Source of the DNA: Thermithiobacillus tepidarius DSM 3134
GTDB lineage: Bacteria; Pseudomonadota; Gammaproteobacteria; Acidithiobacillales; Thermithiobacillaceae
Assembly (NCBI RefSeq): GCF_000423825.1
Contig: NZ_AUIS01000012.1
Coordinates: 1-64,000 of the forward strand
Length of the DNA stretch: 64,000 nt
Reading direction: 5' to 3'
The notes under the pieces are model-generated. The model was not told the origin of the DNA. It saw only the letters and a program-made list of their open reading frames with translations, and searched no databases. The translations under genes were made by a program, and so were the position numbers. Position 1 is the first letter of the stretch. Every line of letters begins with the position of its first letter. Shown here in pieces: positions 48,800-57,358 of this stretch.

Positions 48800-51700
48800 T
48801 CAACGCATCTCCACGGTGTAGAAGAGGTCCACCCCGCTCTGCTGGGTGCCGCTTTCCGCCTGCACCTCCCAGTTGCGGGTCATGCGGTAGCGCCCGCGTA
48901 CCACCATGTCGTTGGTGAAGATGGCACGGCCGATGCTGACATAGATGCGGGGATTGATGTATTTGCCCAAAGTTACCATAAACCGGTCGAAGCCGGCACC
49001 GGGGCTGATGTCGAAAGTATCGAGCCCGAGGCCGCTCTGCAGGGATTTGCGCAGCTGGGCCGCCTCGCCCAGGCTCAGCAGCCCGCCCGCGGCCTGGGCC
49101 AGCAGGTTGCTTTCACCGCCGCCGGCGGCCATGGGGCGGCCGAGCACGATGTAGGACAGGATGTCGGCATCGCGCATGGGTGGGTTGGAAAACAGCACCG
49201 TGTTGGGCTTGGGCCACACCCCGGTGATCAAAATGCCCGCCGTGACGTTCTCCACCTTGCGTATTGCCCGCACGTTCAGGCTGGGGTGCTGCAGGGCGCC
49301 GCTGAAAGTGACCAGCCCGCGCTCGATGCTCAGCTTCTGCCCATAACCCTCGTACGAACCCTCCGCCACCCGGATCTGCCCGCTGGCCTGCGGTTCGGCG
49401 GCACCCTGCAGGCTGACCAGGAGGCTGCCGTCCAGGCGTGCCGAAGCGCCTTGCGCCCGCACCCAGACGTCGCGCCCCAGCACCAGGCTCACGCGCAGAT
49501 CGACGCCCTGGAGCCAAGCGCCGTCCTGGCGCACCGGCTCGTCGACGAAGACCACGTCATTGCTGGGCCGCAGCCCGCCCGGACTGGTGCCGGTCAGCAG
49601 CAGATGGGGCACCAGCACCTCGCCGCGCACCTGGATCCGCCCATCGGCACCCTGCACCTGCAGACGCGGCGACACGCTGGCCTCGATCTCCGGCTGATCG
49701 ATGGCACGGAAATTTTCGCCGGTGATGGTGAAACTGTAGGCGGCCGGGCGGAAGCCCTGCAGCCTCATCGTGCCGCCGCCGCCCAGGGTGCCGTCGCCGG
49801 AACGGGCGTGCAGCTCGCTCAGCCGCAGGCTGTCGCCGGCCAGGACCAGGCGTGCGCCGATGTCGCTGACATAGACGCCGGCGCTGGGCACGAAGGCGGC
49901 GGCCCCGCTCAGACGCACGTCTCCGCCCAGGCGGGGCTGAGCCCAGGTGCCGCCGATGTCCAGCGTGCCGCGCAGGTCGCCGCGCCCCTCCTGCACGATG
50001 CCCGGCATGGCTACCAACAGCAGGCCCTGCTCGCTCACCCGAAAGTTGCCGGTGACGCGCAGCGGGCCGCCGGGGACCGGGGCCAGCGGCCACCGCGCCG
50101 GCAGCGGCAGGGTGAATTGGGTGCTGGCCTGCCCGTAATCCGCCAGATCCAGGCGCGCCGCACCCTGCAGGCGCTCGCCGGCCCACGCGAACTGGGCCTG
50201 GGCGGTGCGGACCTGGGCGACCAATTCACCCTGCGGCCGCCTGACCTGCAAGCTTCCCCCGCGCAGCGCGGCCTCGCCGCGCAAGTCCAGGCGCTGGCCG
50301 GCCAGCACCTGTCCCTGCACGTTCCCCGACATACGCCCCTGCACCATGGCCGCGGCGCCCTTGGGAAACCAGACGGGCAGGACGGGCATGTCCTGCACGG
50401 ACAGGCCGAAGCGCCCGGTCACCATTGCCAGTGAACTCGTCAGCGGCAGGCGCGCCGGCAAGGCCAGATCGAGCCGGCCGTCTGCCCGTCCGGCATCGGC
50501 CAGGTCCAGCAGCGCGTCGCCCTGCAGGCGCTCGCCGGCCCAGGCAAATCGGGCTTGCGCCGTGCGGATCGACATGACGCTCGCGCCGCCCGGCCCCTGC
50601 AGGCGCAGGGTGCCGGCCTCGATGGCCGCATTGCCGCGCAGGTCCAGGCGCTGCTCGGGCAGGATCCGGCCCTGCAGCCGGCCCGAGAGGCGACCCTGCA
50701 CCGTGGCGGCGGCGTCCTCGGGGAACCAGACGGGCAGAATGGGCACGCCCTGCCAGGCGGCATCGAACTGCCCCATCAGGGGCTGCAGACGCAGGTCGGC
50801 ATCGAGCCGCAGCCACCCGGCCGCCTGATTGCTGAGCCGGAGCATTGGGATGCGAAGCCTGTCGCCCGGGTCGAACAGAATCGTCGCGGGCGCCGGCAGC
50901 TGCCAGCGGCCGGTCTGGCGGTCAGACAGGGTCAGCGTCCCCAGGCGCAACTGCCAGGCATCCATCCAGGTCTTGCCCTGCCGGGCGCTCTCGGCGGCCA
51001 GGCTCAGCGCACCCGCCGGCCAAGCGGCGCGCGCGCGCCAGCGTTGTTGCTCGAGAGTCCCGTCCATCGCTGCCTCGACCTGTTGCAGGGCATAACCGCC
51101 GTAGCGCAGTCCCCGCAGCGCCAGGCCGGCCCGCAGGGGCCCGGCCAGCCCGTTCTGCATGCTGCCCTCGACGCGGGCGCTGGCGGCGCGAATCTCGCCG
51201 TAGCCCAGATCCGTGCCCCGCCCGCTGAAGTCGAGCGCCAAAGCCCCCGCGCGATAGCGCACCCAGCCCGCGGCCCGGAGGTTGCCCGCGGCCTGTGGCG
51301 ACAAGCGCCCCAGCTCGGTCAGGGCCACTGCCACATTCAGGCGTTCCGCGAGGCGGCCCTGGCCGCGGATATCCATGCCCGGGCCGTAGACATGCCCTTG
51401 GGCGATACGCAGATCCCGCCCGTCCCAGTCCGCCGCGATGCGGCCCTGAAAGTTTTGCTGGTGCAAGCGGCTCTCCGCGAGCTCCAGCACGAAGTCGCCG
51501 CGATCAAAGAGGCCCCGGCCGCCGCCGCTGAGCACGAGGGAACCATTCAGATCGCCGGGCCAGGCCGGCGCCACCAGGGCCGGGTCGAGATCCGAAAAAC
51601 GCATGCTCAGCGCCGCGCGCATGGCCTCCTGCCAGGACACGGCCACCTCACCCCGCACCTGGCCGCCCAGTACGCGCCCCTGGAGCTTGCTGGCGCGCAG

Positions 51701-52738
51701 GCCCTGCAAATTGCCGGCCACCGACCCATACAGGACGGCCTGGCGCCAGTCGGCGCCCTTGCTGCTGATTGCCACCCGACCGGCATAATTGTCCAGCCAG
51801 CCGCGCAGATGGGCCTGCCAGACCAATCCGGTATCCCGCAGCTGCGGCGCGACTTCGCCCAGATGCCAGTCGGCGACGGCCCGGACATCCATCTGCGGGT
51901 CGCCCTGCGGAAAGTCCAGGCGCCCCAGCAGCCACAGGGGACCCGGCATGCCGGCCCAGCGGAAGCGGGTCTGCACGAGGCGCACGGCATGCGGCTCGAC
52001 GACCCACTGCCCGCTCCAGACGCCCAGGGTGCGGCCCGGACCGTGCATGACCAGATGCGCCGGCCCGGCCAGGTTCTGGTCCCGGCTCTCCCAGTCCACC
52101 GTCCAGTAAAACGCATCCAGCAGCCCCGGCTTCAGCGGCTGCCACATCCCCTGGCTTTGCAGCAGCGGTTCGTCCAAGCCGAGCCGCAGCCTGCCGATGA
52201 TGCGTCCGAACTGATCACGCAGCCGGACGTCCCGGGCTTGCAGGACGCTGCGCCGCAGCCGCAGCGAGGCCGTCAGCTCATCCAGCCGGTAGACGGGCCG
52301 CCGTCCCTTGGCGTAGTGCAGATCACTGATGCGCAGACGGTGGACGGCGATGCGCCGGCCGGTCAGCCAAGCGGGCAGCGCCGGCACCCGAAAGGTGGGC
52401 GCCTCCTTGACCTCCGGCCGATCGTCCTCGATACGCAGCCCGCGCAGCTCCAGCCAGGCGACATGCACGCTGCCGAGCAGCAGGGCGTTGGGACGCCACA
52501 GCATGTCCACTTGATGCACGGCCACTTCCATCTGGCCGGCCTGCAGGCGCACGCCGCGCAGCCGCAGCCGATCCGCCAGCCGCCCCTCCACCGAATCGAC
52601 CTGCAAGGGTGCCACCCGGCTCAGCTGCGCCACCGCCCAGCGCGCACCCGCGGGGGTCTGCCACAGCCAATGCCAGCCCGCCATGGCCGCGAGCAGCAGG
52701 CCCAGGAAGATCACCCAATAGATGACCAGGCGCTTCAA
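48800..52738 (-). CDS. tamB: Translocation and assembly module protein TamB
   Basis: A 1312-aa AsmA-like/TamB protein anchored in the inner membrane by an N-terminal helix (about 5-24) and spanning the periplasm as a long beta-taco. The C-terminal DUF490 region (about 970-1312) has VSPRLQVQGADGRIQVRGEV, GVWPKPNTVLFSNPPM and LGKYINPRIYVSIG. It works with TamA in outer-membrane protein insertion and lipid transport. TTG start overlaps the tamA stop (TTGA). Two 119-residue units lie in tandem in the middle (see repeat). Confidence 0.95.
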   Translation of the reverse strand: MKRLVIYWVIFLGLLLAAMAGWHWLWQTPAGARWAVAQLSRVAPLQVDSVEGRLADRLRLRGVRLQAGQMEVAVHQVDMLWRPNALLLGSVHVAWLELRGLRIEDDRPEVKEAPTFRVPALPAWLTGRRIAVHRLRISDLHYAKGRRPVYRLDELTASLRLRRSVLQARDVRLRDQFGRIIGRLRLGLDEPLLQSQGMWQPLKPGLLDAFYWTVDWESRDQNLAGPAHLVMHGPGRTLGVWSGQWVVEPHAVRLVQTRFRWAGMPGPLWLLGRLDFPQGDPQMDVRAVADWHLGEVAPQLRDTGLVWQAHLRGWLDNYAGRVAISSKGADWRQAVLYGSVAGNLQGLRASKLQGRVLGGQVRGEVAVSWQEAMRAALSMRFSDLDPALVAPAWPGDLNGSLVLSGGGRGLFDRGDFVLELAESRLHQQNFQGRIAADWDGRDLRIAQGHVYGPGMDIRGQGRLAERLNVAVALTELGRLSPQAAGNLRAAGWVRYRAGALALDFSGRGTDLGYGEIRAASARVEGSMQNGLAGPLRAGLALRGLRYGGYALQQVEAAMDGTLEQQRWRARAAWPAGALSLAAESARQGKTWMDAWQLRLGTLTLSDRQTGRWQLPAPATILFDPGDRLRIPMLRLSNQAAGWLRLDADLRLQPLMGQFDAAWQGVPILPVWFPEDAAATVQGRLSGRLQGRILPEQRLDLRGNAAIEAGTLRLQGPGGASVMSIRTAQARFAWAGERLQGDALLDLADAGRADGRLDLALPARLPLTSSLAMVTGRFGLSVQDMPVLPVWFPKGAAAMVQGRMSGNVQGQVLAGQRLDLRGEAALRGGSLQVRRPQGELVAQVRTAQAQFAWAGERLQGAARLDLADYGQASTQFTLPLPARWPLAPVPGGPLRVTGNFRVSEQGLLLVAMPGIVQEGRGDLRGTLDIGGTWAQPRLGGDVRLSGAAAFVPSAGVYVSDIGARLVLAGDSLRLSELHARSGDGTLGGGGTMRLQGFRPAAYSFTITGENFRAIDQPEIEASVSPRLQVQGADGRIQVRGEVLVPHLLLTGTSPGGLRPSNDVVFVDEPVRQDGAWLQGVDLRVSLVLGRDVWVRAQGASARLDGSLLVSLQGAAEPQASGQIRVAEGSYEGYGQKLSIERGLVTFSGALQHPSLNVRAIRKVENVTAGILITGVWPKPNTVLFSNPPMRDADILSYIVLGRPMAAGGGESNLLAQAAGGLLSLGEAAQLRKSLQSGLGLDTFDISPGAGFDRFMVTLGKYINPRIYVSIGRAIFTNDMVVRGRYRMTRNWEVQAESGTQQSGVDLFYTVEMR
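50024..50746 (-). repeat. Tandem 119-residue duplication inside tamB
   Basis: Copy 1 is encoded at 50746-50390 and copy 2 at 50389-50024. Both contain LPVWFP, QRLDLRG and FAWAGERLQG at matching positions 357 bp apart, and stretches of the DNA are identical. Consistent with a unit duplication lengthening the beta-taco. Confidence 0.8.
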
Positions 52739-54519
52739 AAGCTCACCCCGGCGGAAAAATGGATGCGGAAGTTGCGGGCCGACGGATCCCCGAGAGGGTG
52801 CGCCAGATCCAGACGCAGGGGGCCGATGGGCGTGTAGGCCCGCGCGCCGACCCCGGCGCTTTGCAGCACGTTCATGTCGGCGAAGGTATCAAAGGCATTG
52901 CCGGCGTCGTAGAACACCACCGCGCCGAACATGCCGCCGATGTCGTGCTGGAATTCCACGCTGCCGGTCAGCAGGTGGCGGCCGCCCACCACGAAGCCGC
53001 CGGCATCGCGCGGCCCCTGGGAGCGGTAGTCGTAGCCGCGCACGCTGCGGTCGCCGCCGGCGAAGAAGCGCAGCGACGGCGGCAGATCGAGGATGGTGCC
53101 CTGATGCTGCCAAGTCGCACCCAACTCCGAGCGCAGCACGATGCGGTCGCGACTGCCCAGGGGCAGGCGCGCCTCGCCGCGGCCGGCCAGCTGCACGAAG
53201 TCGGTGTTCGAGCCCCAGCCGGTGTAGCTGGTGCGCAGGGTCACGTCGTAGCGATAGCCCTTGCGGGGCCGCAGCAATTGGTCCAGGCGGGTCTGCTGCA
53301 CGCGTACGCCGGGCATGATCAGGATGGAGTGGCCCCGCTGCAGCCCCAAGCTGAAGATCTCGTTCTGGTAAGTCAGGAAGGCCGATCCGATCAGCGTGCT
53401 GGAGAAGCCCCGGGCCCGCTCAAGCGTCACCCCGAACAGACGGGTCGTGTACGTGTCCAACTCCTCGCGCTGGAAGGTGCTCTGCAGGCTGGTGAAGCTG
53501 CGGTAATCGCGATAGCTGGGCCAGACGAAGCGCCCGGCCAGGCCGAGCCGGCGCTCGGAAACATCGCTGGCCAGGTGCAGCTCGTTGGCCGAATGGCGGA
53601 AATTGAGATCATCATAACGGGCCGTCAGCCGCGCCCCGGTGTCGGTGCCGTAGCCCACGCCGCTGCGAAACCGCTTGGGTTTCAGGGATTCCAGGGCGAT
53701 GCGGACCGGCATCACCTCGCCTTGGGCGGCCTCGCGATCCGGCGTCACGGAAACATTGGCGAAGCGGTCGGCGTTCAGCAGGTTGAGCTGGGTATCGGAC
53801 AACTTCTGATAAGAGAAGACCTGGCCGGGCTTGAAGGCGAGATAGCGGTACAGGAAGCGCCGCGGATAGTCGGCCGCGCCGTCGAAGGTGGCCTCGCCGA
53901 ATACGTAGCGGGTGCCGGTATCGAGCGTGAGCTCGATGCGCGCGGTGCCCTGCTCCCGGTCGATGGCCAGCACATGCCGGCTGAACTCGGTATCGATGTA
54001 GCCGGCATCCTGGGCAGCGGACAGCCACTGGGCCTTGGCGCGCTCATAGGTGTCCTGGCGCAGCACGTCCCCCTGCCGCAGCGGAAACTCCTGCCGCAGC
54101 CTGTCCCAGACGGGCAGCTCAGCCCCCGGCCCGCGAACCGCCAGCGCCACGTCGCTCACGTGGATGCGCGTGCCGGGAATGACGGTGTAATGCAGGACGT
54201 ACTCGCTCTCGCTCACGGCCTCGGTGCGCAGCTCCAGTTGCGAGCCGTAGTATCCATACACTTGCAGGGCATTGCGCAGCCGCTCGTCCGCGGCCAGGCG
54301 GGCGCTGCCCAGCTCCTGGGTCACATCGCCGATCTGCACCGGCGCCATGTTTTTTTGCAGGTCATCGCGCACCTCCGCCGGCAGGCCCTCTCCCGCCACG
54401 GTAAAGCGCACCTCCACCGCGCCGGCCACGCCGGACCACAGGACCATGACCAGATACGCCACGCCGCGCATCCAGCGCCGCCAAGCGCCGCCTCCTCCCC
54501 TGCTGACGGAATTTGTCAC
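52735..54519 (-). CDS. tamA: Translocation and assembly module subunit TamA (Omp85 family)
   Basis: A 594-aa outer-membrane protein: signal peptide (hydrophobic stretch AYLVMVLWSGVAGAV), three POTRA domains (about 35-260) and a C-terminal 16-stranded Omp85 barrel with the lid motif SVRGYDYRSQGP and final strand ending ISFG-type FSAGVSF. GTG at 54519 has AGAGG 6 nt upstream; GTG at 54525 is too close, and an ATG at 54471 is also possible. It is in operon with tamB (4-nt overlap). Confidence 0.95.
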   Translation of the reverse strand: MTNSVSRGGGGAWRRWMRGVAYLVMVLWSGVAGAVEVRFTVAGEGLPAEVRDDLQKNMAPVQIGDVTQELGSARLAADERLRNALQVYGYYGSQLELRTEAVSESEYVLHYTVIPGTRIHVSDVALAVRGPGAELPVWDRLRQEFPLRQGDVLRQDTYERAKAQWLSAAQDAGYIDTEFSRHVLAIDREQGTARIELTLDTGTRYVFGEATFDGAADYPRRFLYRYLAFKPGQVFSYQKLSDTQLNLLNADRFANVSVTPDREAAQGEVMPVRIALESLKPKRFRSGVGYGTDTGARLTARYDDLNFRHSANELHLASDVSERRLGLAGRFVWPSYRDYRSFTSLQSTFQREELDTYTTRLFGVTLERARGFSSTLIGSAFLTYQNEIFSLGLQRGHSILIMPGVRVQQTRLDQLLRPRKGYRYDVTLRTSYTGWGSNTDFVQLAGRGEARLPLGSRDRIVLRSELGATWQHQGTILDLPPSLRFFAGGDRSVRGYDYRSQGPRDAGGFVVGGRHLLTGSVEFQHDIGGMFGAVVFYDAGNAFDTFADMNVLQSAGVGARAYTPIGPLRLDLAHPLGDPSARNFRIHFSAGVSF

Positions 54520-54609
54520 ACACACCCTCTTGATGGACCAAGCTTGTCGCTTTCTGATTTTTATACTAACTCAAAAACTTGCAGAGCATAGCCGACCCAA
54601 CGCCCTAAG

Positions 54610-54627
54610 TCAGGCGCGCTTTTTGCA
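54610..54627 (+). promoter_or_regulatory. Sigma-54 (RpoN) promoter of the minor pilin operon
   Basis: The element has the GG (54613-54614) and GC (54625-54626) doublets exactly 10 bp apart, with AGGCGCG and CTTTTTGCA around them, close to the -24/-12 consensus TGGCACG-N4-TTGCA. Predicted start near 54637, about 37 nt before the first ATG. Confidence 0.7.
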
Positions 54628-54673
54628 TAACGAGGGTGACTGCCGATTACCTATAACGACAAGACCGCAGGCC

Positions 54674-55228
54674 ATGATCCACACGCGTTTTGAAAAATGC
54701 GTCCGCTACGACGCCGGTTTCACTTTGGTGGAACTGGCTATCGCCTTGGCCGTGGGCAGCATCCTTCTGGCGCTGGCCCTGCCCATGTTCGCCGAATCGC
54801 GTGCCAACGGCCAGATCCGCGCGGCGGCCGCGCAGCTGCAGCAGGACCTGCAATGGGCGCGGGCCGAAGCGATCAAGCGCAACCAGCGGGTGGGCGTGGA
54901 AATCGCCACTGCCGCCAACGCGTCCGGTTGGACGGTCTTCGTGGACCGCAACAACAGCAGCACTCTGGATGCAGGTGACCTGACCCTGCGCCAGTTCGGC
55001 AACGCGGAGTTCCGGGCACGATTCGGCAGCAATACGGCCTTGGCGGCGAACGGCACGCCCAACCTGCCCGTCTTCGCGCCTTTCGGCAATCTCGCCAACG
55101 TGGGCAACGGCACCTACGGCTTTACGACGACGCCGACCACCCAGCGATGGCTGCTCGTGGTTGGCACGGGCGGCCGCATCGTCACCTGCATCGCCCAATC
55201 TCCCAGTTCCTGGACTTGCCGCCTGTAG
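54674..55228 (+). CDS. Type IV minor pilin, GspH/FimT family
   Basis: A 184-aa minor pseudopilin. Prepilin peptidase site after G15, with phenylalanine F16 and the needed glutamate E20 in GFTLVELAIAL; the hydrophobic helix follows (about 16-38), then the GspH domain with WTVFVDRNNSSTLDAGD. Equivalent in place to FimU/FimT of Pseudomonas, where these minor pilins prime pilus assembly and hold PilY1 at the tip. First gene behind the sigma-54 promoter. Confidence 0.92.
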   Translation: MIHTRFEKCVRYDAGFTLVELAIALAVGSILLALALPMFAESRANGQIRAAAAQLQQDLQWARAEAIKRNQRVGVEIATAANASGWTVFVDRNNSSTLDAGDLTLRQFGNAEFRARFGSNTALAANGTPNLPVFAPFGNLANVGNGTYGFTTTPTTQRWLLVVGTGGRIVTCIAQSPSSWTCRL

Positions 55229-55236
55229 ACACAGAC

Positions 55237-55665
55237 ATGAGCCATAACCCCCCTTCCCCACAATCCGGCTTCAGTCTCATCGAAGTGATGATCGCCATGG
55301 CCATTTTCGCTTTCGGCCTGCTGGCACTGGCGGCCTTGCAGGTCGCCGCCGTGCGCGCCACGACCGATTCCCAGTACATCACCCAAGCCAACCTGCTGGC
55401 CAACGAAATGGTCGGCATGATGTGGGGTACCCCGACCGCCACGGCGCTGTCCGCCTACCACAACCTCGACACCCAGGCGAGCCTGCCGTCCTCGCCCGCC
55501 ATCGTTGCCGCCAATGCCAGCACTTGGCGGGACGATGTGCAAAGGCAACTGCCCCAAGGGCAGGGGCAAATCGCGGTCAACGGCACGCAGGTCACGGTCA
55601 CGGTTTCTTGGCAGAGCCGCACCGGCCAGCGCAGTCATGCCCTTACCACCCAAATCGGGAATTGA
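55237..55665 (+). CDS. pilV: Type IV minor pilin PilV
   Basis: A 142-aa prepilin with cleavage site after G11 in SGFSLIEVMIAMAIFAFG, including glutamate E16, and a PilV-like region (LAALQVAAVRATTDSQ). ATG at 55237, 8 nt after the previous stop; the longer open frame upstream overlaps the first pilin gene. Confidence 0.9.
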   Translation: MSHNPPSPQSGFSLIEVMIAMAIFAFGLLALAALQVAAVRATTDSQYITQANLLANEMVGMMWGTPTATALSAYHNLDTQASLPSSPAIVAANASTWRDDVQRQLPQGQGQIAVNGTQVTVTVSWQSRTGQRSHALTTQIGN

Positions 55666-55669
55666 CGTC

Positions 55670-56803
55670 ATGTCCCTGTCCAGTCGTCCGTCGCGCACTC
55701 ATGGCAGCCTGCGCCATGACCAAGGCTTCACCATGGTCGAGCTCATGGTCGCCTTGGTGGTCTCCCTGCTCGCGTCCGTAGCCATCTACAGCATCTTCAT
55801 TCAGTCCGAAAGCCAGCAGCGGCGCAGCAATGAAACGGCGGATCTGTGGCAACAGGCGCGCATCGCCATGGCCATGCTCGAGCGCGACGTGCGCATGGCC
55901 GGCTACGGATTGGGCGGCAATCTGGGCTGCCAACTGGTGTCCTACAATGCCAACCGCACCCCACCGAACATTCCGGCCTATACCCTGATGCCCATCGTGT
56001 CGGCCGATCCGGCGCCCGCCACCCCCATCAGCGGGCCCGGCGGCAGCGATCAGCTCACCATCCTGTACAGCACCTCCGCCAACGGCGGGCTGCCCGCCAC
56101 CCAGTTGAACGGCGACATGCCGAATTCTTCCGCAGAGCTGATCGTGGCCTCCACGGCGGGTTTCCAGGAAGGCGACCTGGTCATCCTCAACGAGCCGGGC
56201 AAGACCTGCACGCTGGTCCAGGTCACCCAGGTGCAGCAGGCCGCGCTGAAGCTGCAGCACAACCCGGGGGTCTCGGCCCCCTACAATCCCGCGGGCGGCT
56301 TCAGCATCTTCCCGGCAAGCGGCTACGTGGCCGCCAACGGCGTCACGCTCTACAACATGGGCAGCATGGTCAACAACCGGTACAGCATCGCCCCCAACTC
56401 CACCGTCGCTGGCCAGCCTGACCCCACTCCGACACTGATGGTCACCAACGTCAACACGGGCACCACCACGCCGGTGGCCCGCGGCATCGTGTCCCTGCAG
56501 GTGCTCTACGGCATGGACACCAACGGCGACAACGCCGTGGATGCCTATGCCCGCCCCACCGGCGGCGGCTGGTTTGCCGCCAGCGGCGGGCAGATACGCA
56601 CGGTGCGCATCGCCCTGCTGGCGCGGGCCAGCCTGCCGGACCGGGACTACAACAGTCCGGCGAGCATCACCCTGCTGCCAGCCATGGGCGGCAATGCGGC
56701 CGTGGTTTACGACGTGCCCAACACCGATCGCAACTTCCGCCATCAACTGTTCGTGACGGAAGTGCCTCTCCGCAACCCCATCCTCGGCAATCAGACGACG
56801 TGA
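55670..56803 (+). CDS. pilW: Type IV minor pilin PilW
   Basis: A 377-aa large minor pilin. Cleavage after G19 in GFTMVELMVALVVSLLAS (E24 at +5), followed by a helix and MLERDVRMAGYGLGGN, the PilW hallmark, and a long beta-rich C-terminal part. ATG at 55670, 4 nt after pilV. Confidence 0.93.
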   Translation: MSLSSRPSRTHGSLRHDQGFTMVELMVALVVSLLASVAIYSIFIQSESQQRRSNETADLWQQARIAMAMLERDVRMAGYGLGGNLGCQLVSYNANRTPPNIPAYTLMPIVSADPAPATPISGPGGSDQLTILYSTSANGGLPATQLNGDMPNSSAELIVASTAGFQEGDLVILNEPGKTCTLVQVTQVQQAALKLQHNPGVSAPYNPAGGFSIFPASGYVAANGVTLYNMGSMVNNRYSIAPNSTVAGQPDPTPTLMVTNVNTGTTTPVARGIVSLQVLYGMDTNGDNAVDAYARPTGGGWFAASGGQIRTVRIALLARASLPDRDYNSPASITLLPAMGGNAAVVYDVPNTDRNFRHQLFVTEVPLRNPILGNQTT

Positions 56804-57339
56804 ACACATTCCAAAAAGGCTCCGTGCATCATCCGGAAGGCGGCGCCACGCTGCTGGTCGCCATCGTTGTGCTGCTGGCACTCTCGATGGCCGGCATCGC
56901 CGCCATGTACTTGGCCAAAACGGACACGGACATCGCCGGCAACGTGCGCTTCCGCGACCAGACGCTGGCAAGTGCCGAGATCGGCCGGCAAGGCGTGGTG
57001 CAGTTCTTGGCGGCGGCCACCCTGCCCCCTGAGCAGGGGGTAGGCCAGCCCACATGGTTCTACCCGCCAGCCTCCGTGCCGGTGGACATCAGCACCGTGG
57101 CCTGGGACACCGTCTGCAGCAGCGCGCCCTGCAGGCAAGTCCTGGACAACGGCGACATCGCCCAGAACATCGTCGAGGCGCTGGGGCCGATCAATACCGG
57201 GACCGGCGGCGGGCAAAGCCTCACGCGCGGATCCTACCGACCGTCCTCCGCCCCCTTCTACTATCGGGTCACCACGCGGATGCAGGGCCCTCGCGGCACC
57301 ACGAGCCTCGTCCAGGTCATCTATCGCATGCAGTATTAA
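56800..57339 (+). CDS. pilX: Type IV minor pilin PilX
   Basis: A 179-aa PilX. GTG start overlaps the pilW stop (GTGA). N-terminal EGGATLLVAIVVLLALSM with cleavage after G15; the +5 residue is V rather than glutamate, common in PilX-type minor pilins. Then AAMYLAKTDTDIAGNVRFRD. Coupled to pilW and followed by pilY1 after 19 nt. Confidence 0.9.
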   Translation: MNTFQKGSVHHPEGGATLLVAIVVLLALSMAGIAAMYLAKTDTDIAGNVRFRDQTLASAEIGRQGVVQFLAAATLPPEQGVGQPTWFYPPASVPVDISTVAWDTVCSSAPCRQVLDNGDIAQNIVEALGPINTGTGGGQSLTRGSYRPSSAPFYYRVTTRMQGPRGTTSLVQVIYRMQY

Positions 57340-57358
57340 CAGGGTTGAGGGCAAGCAG

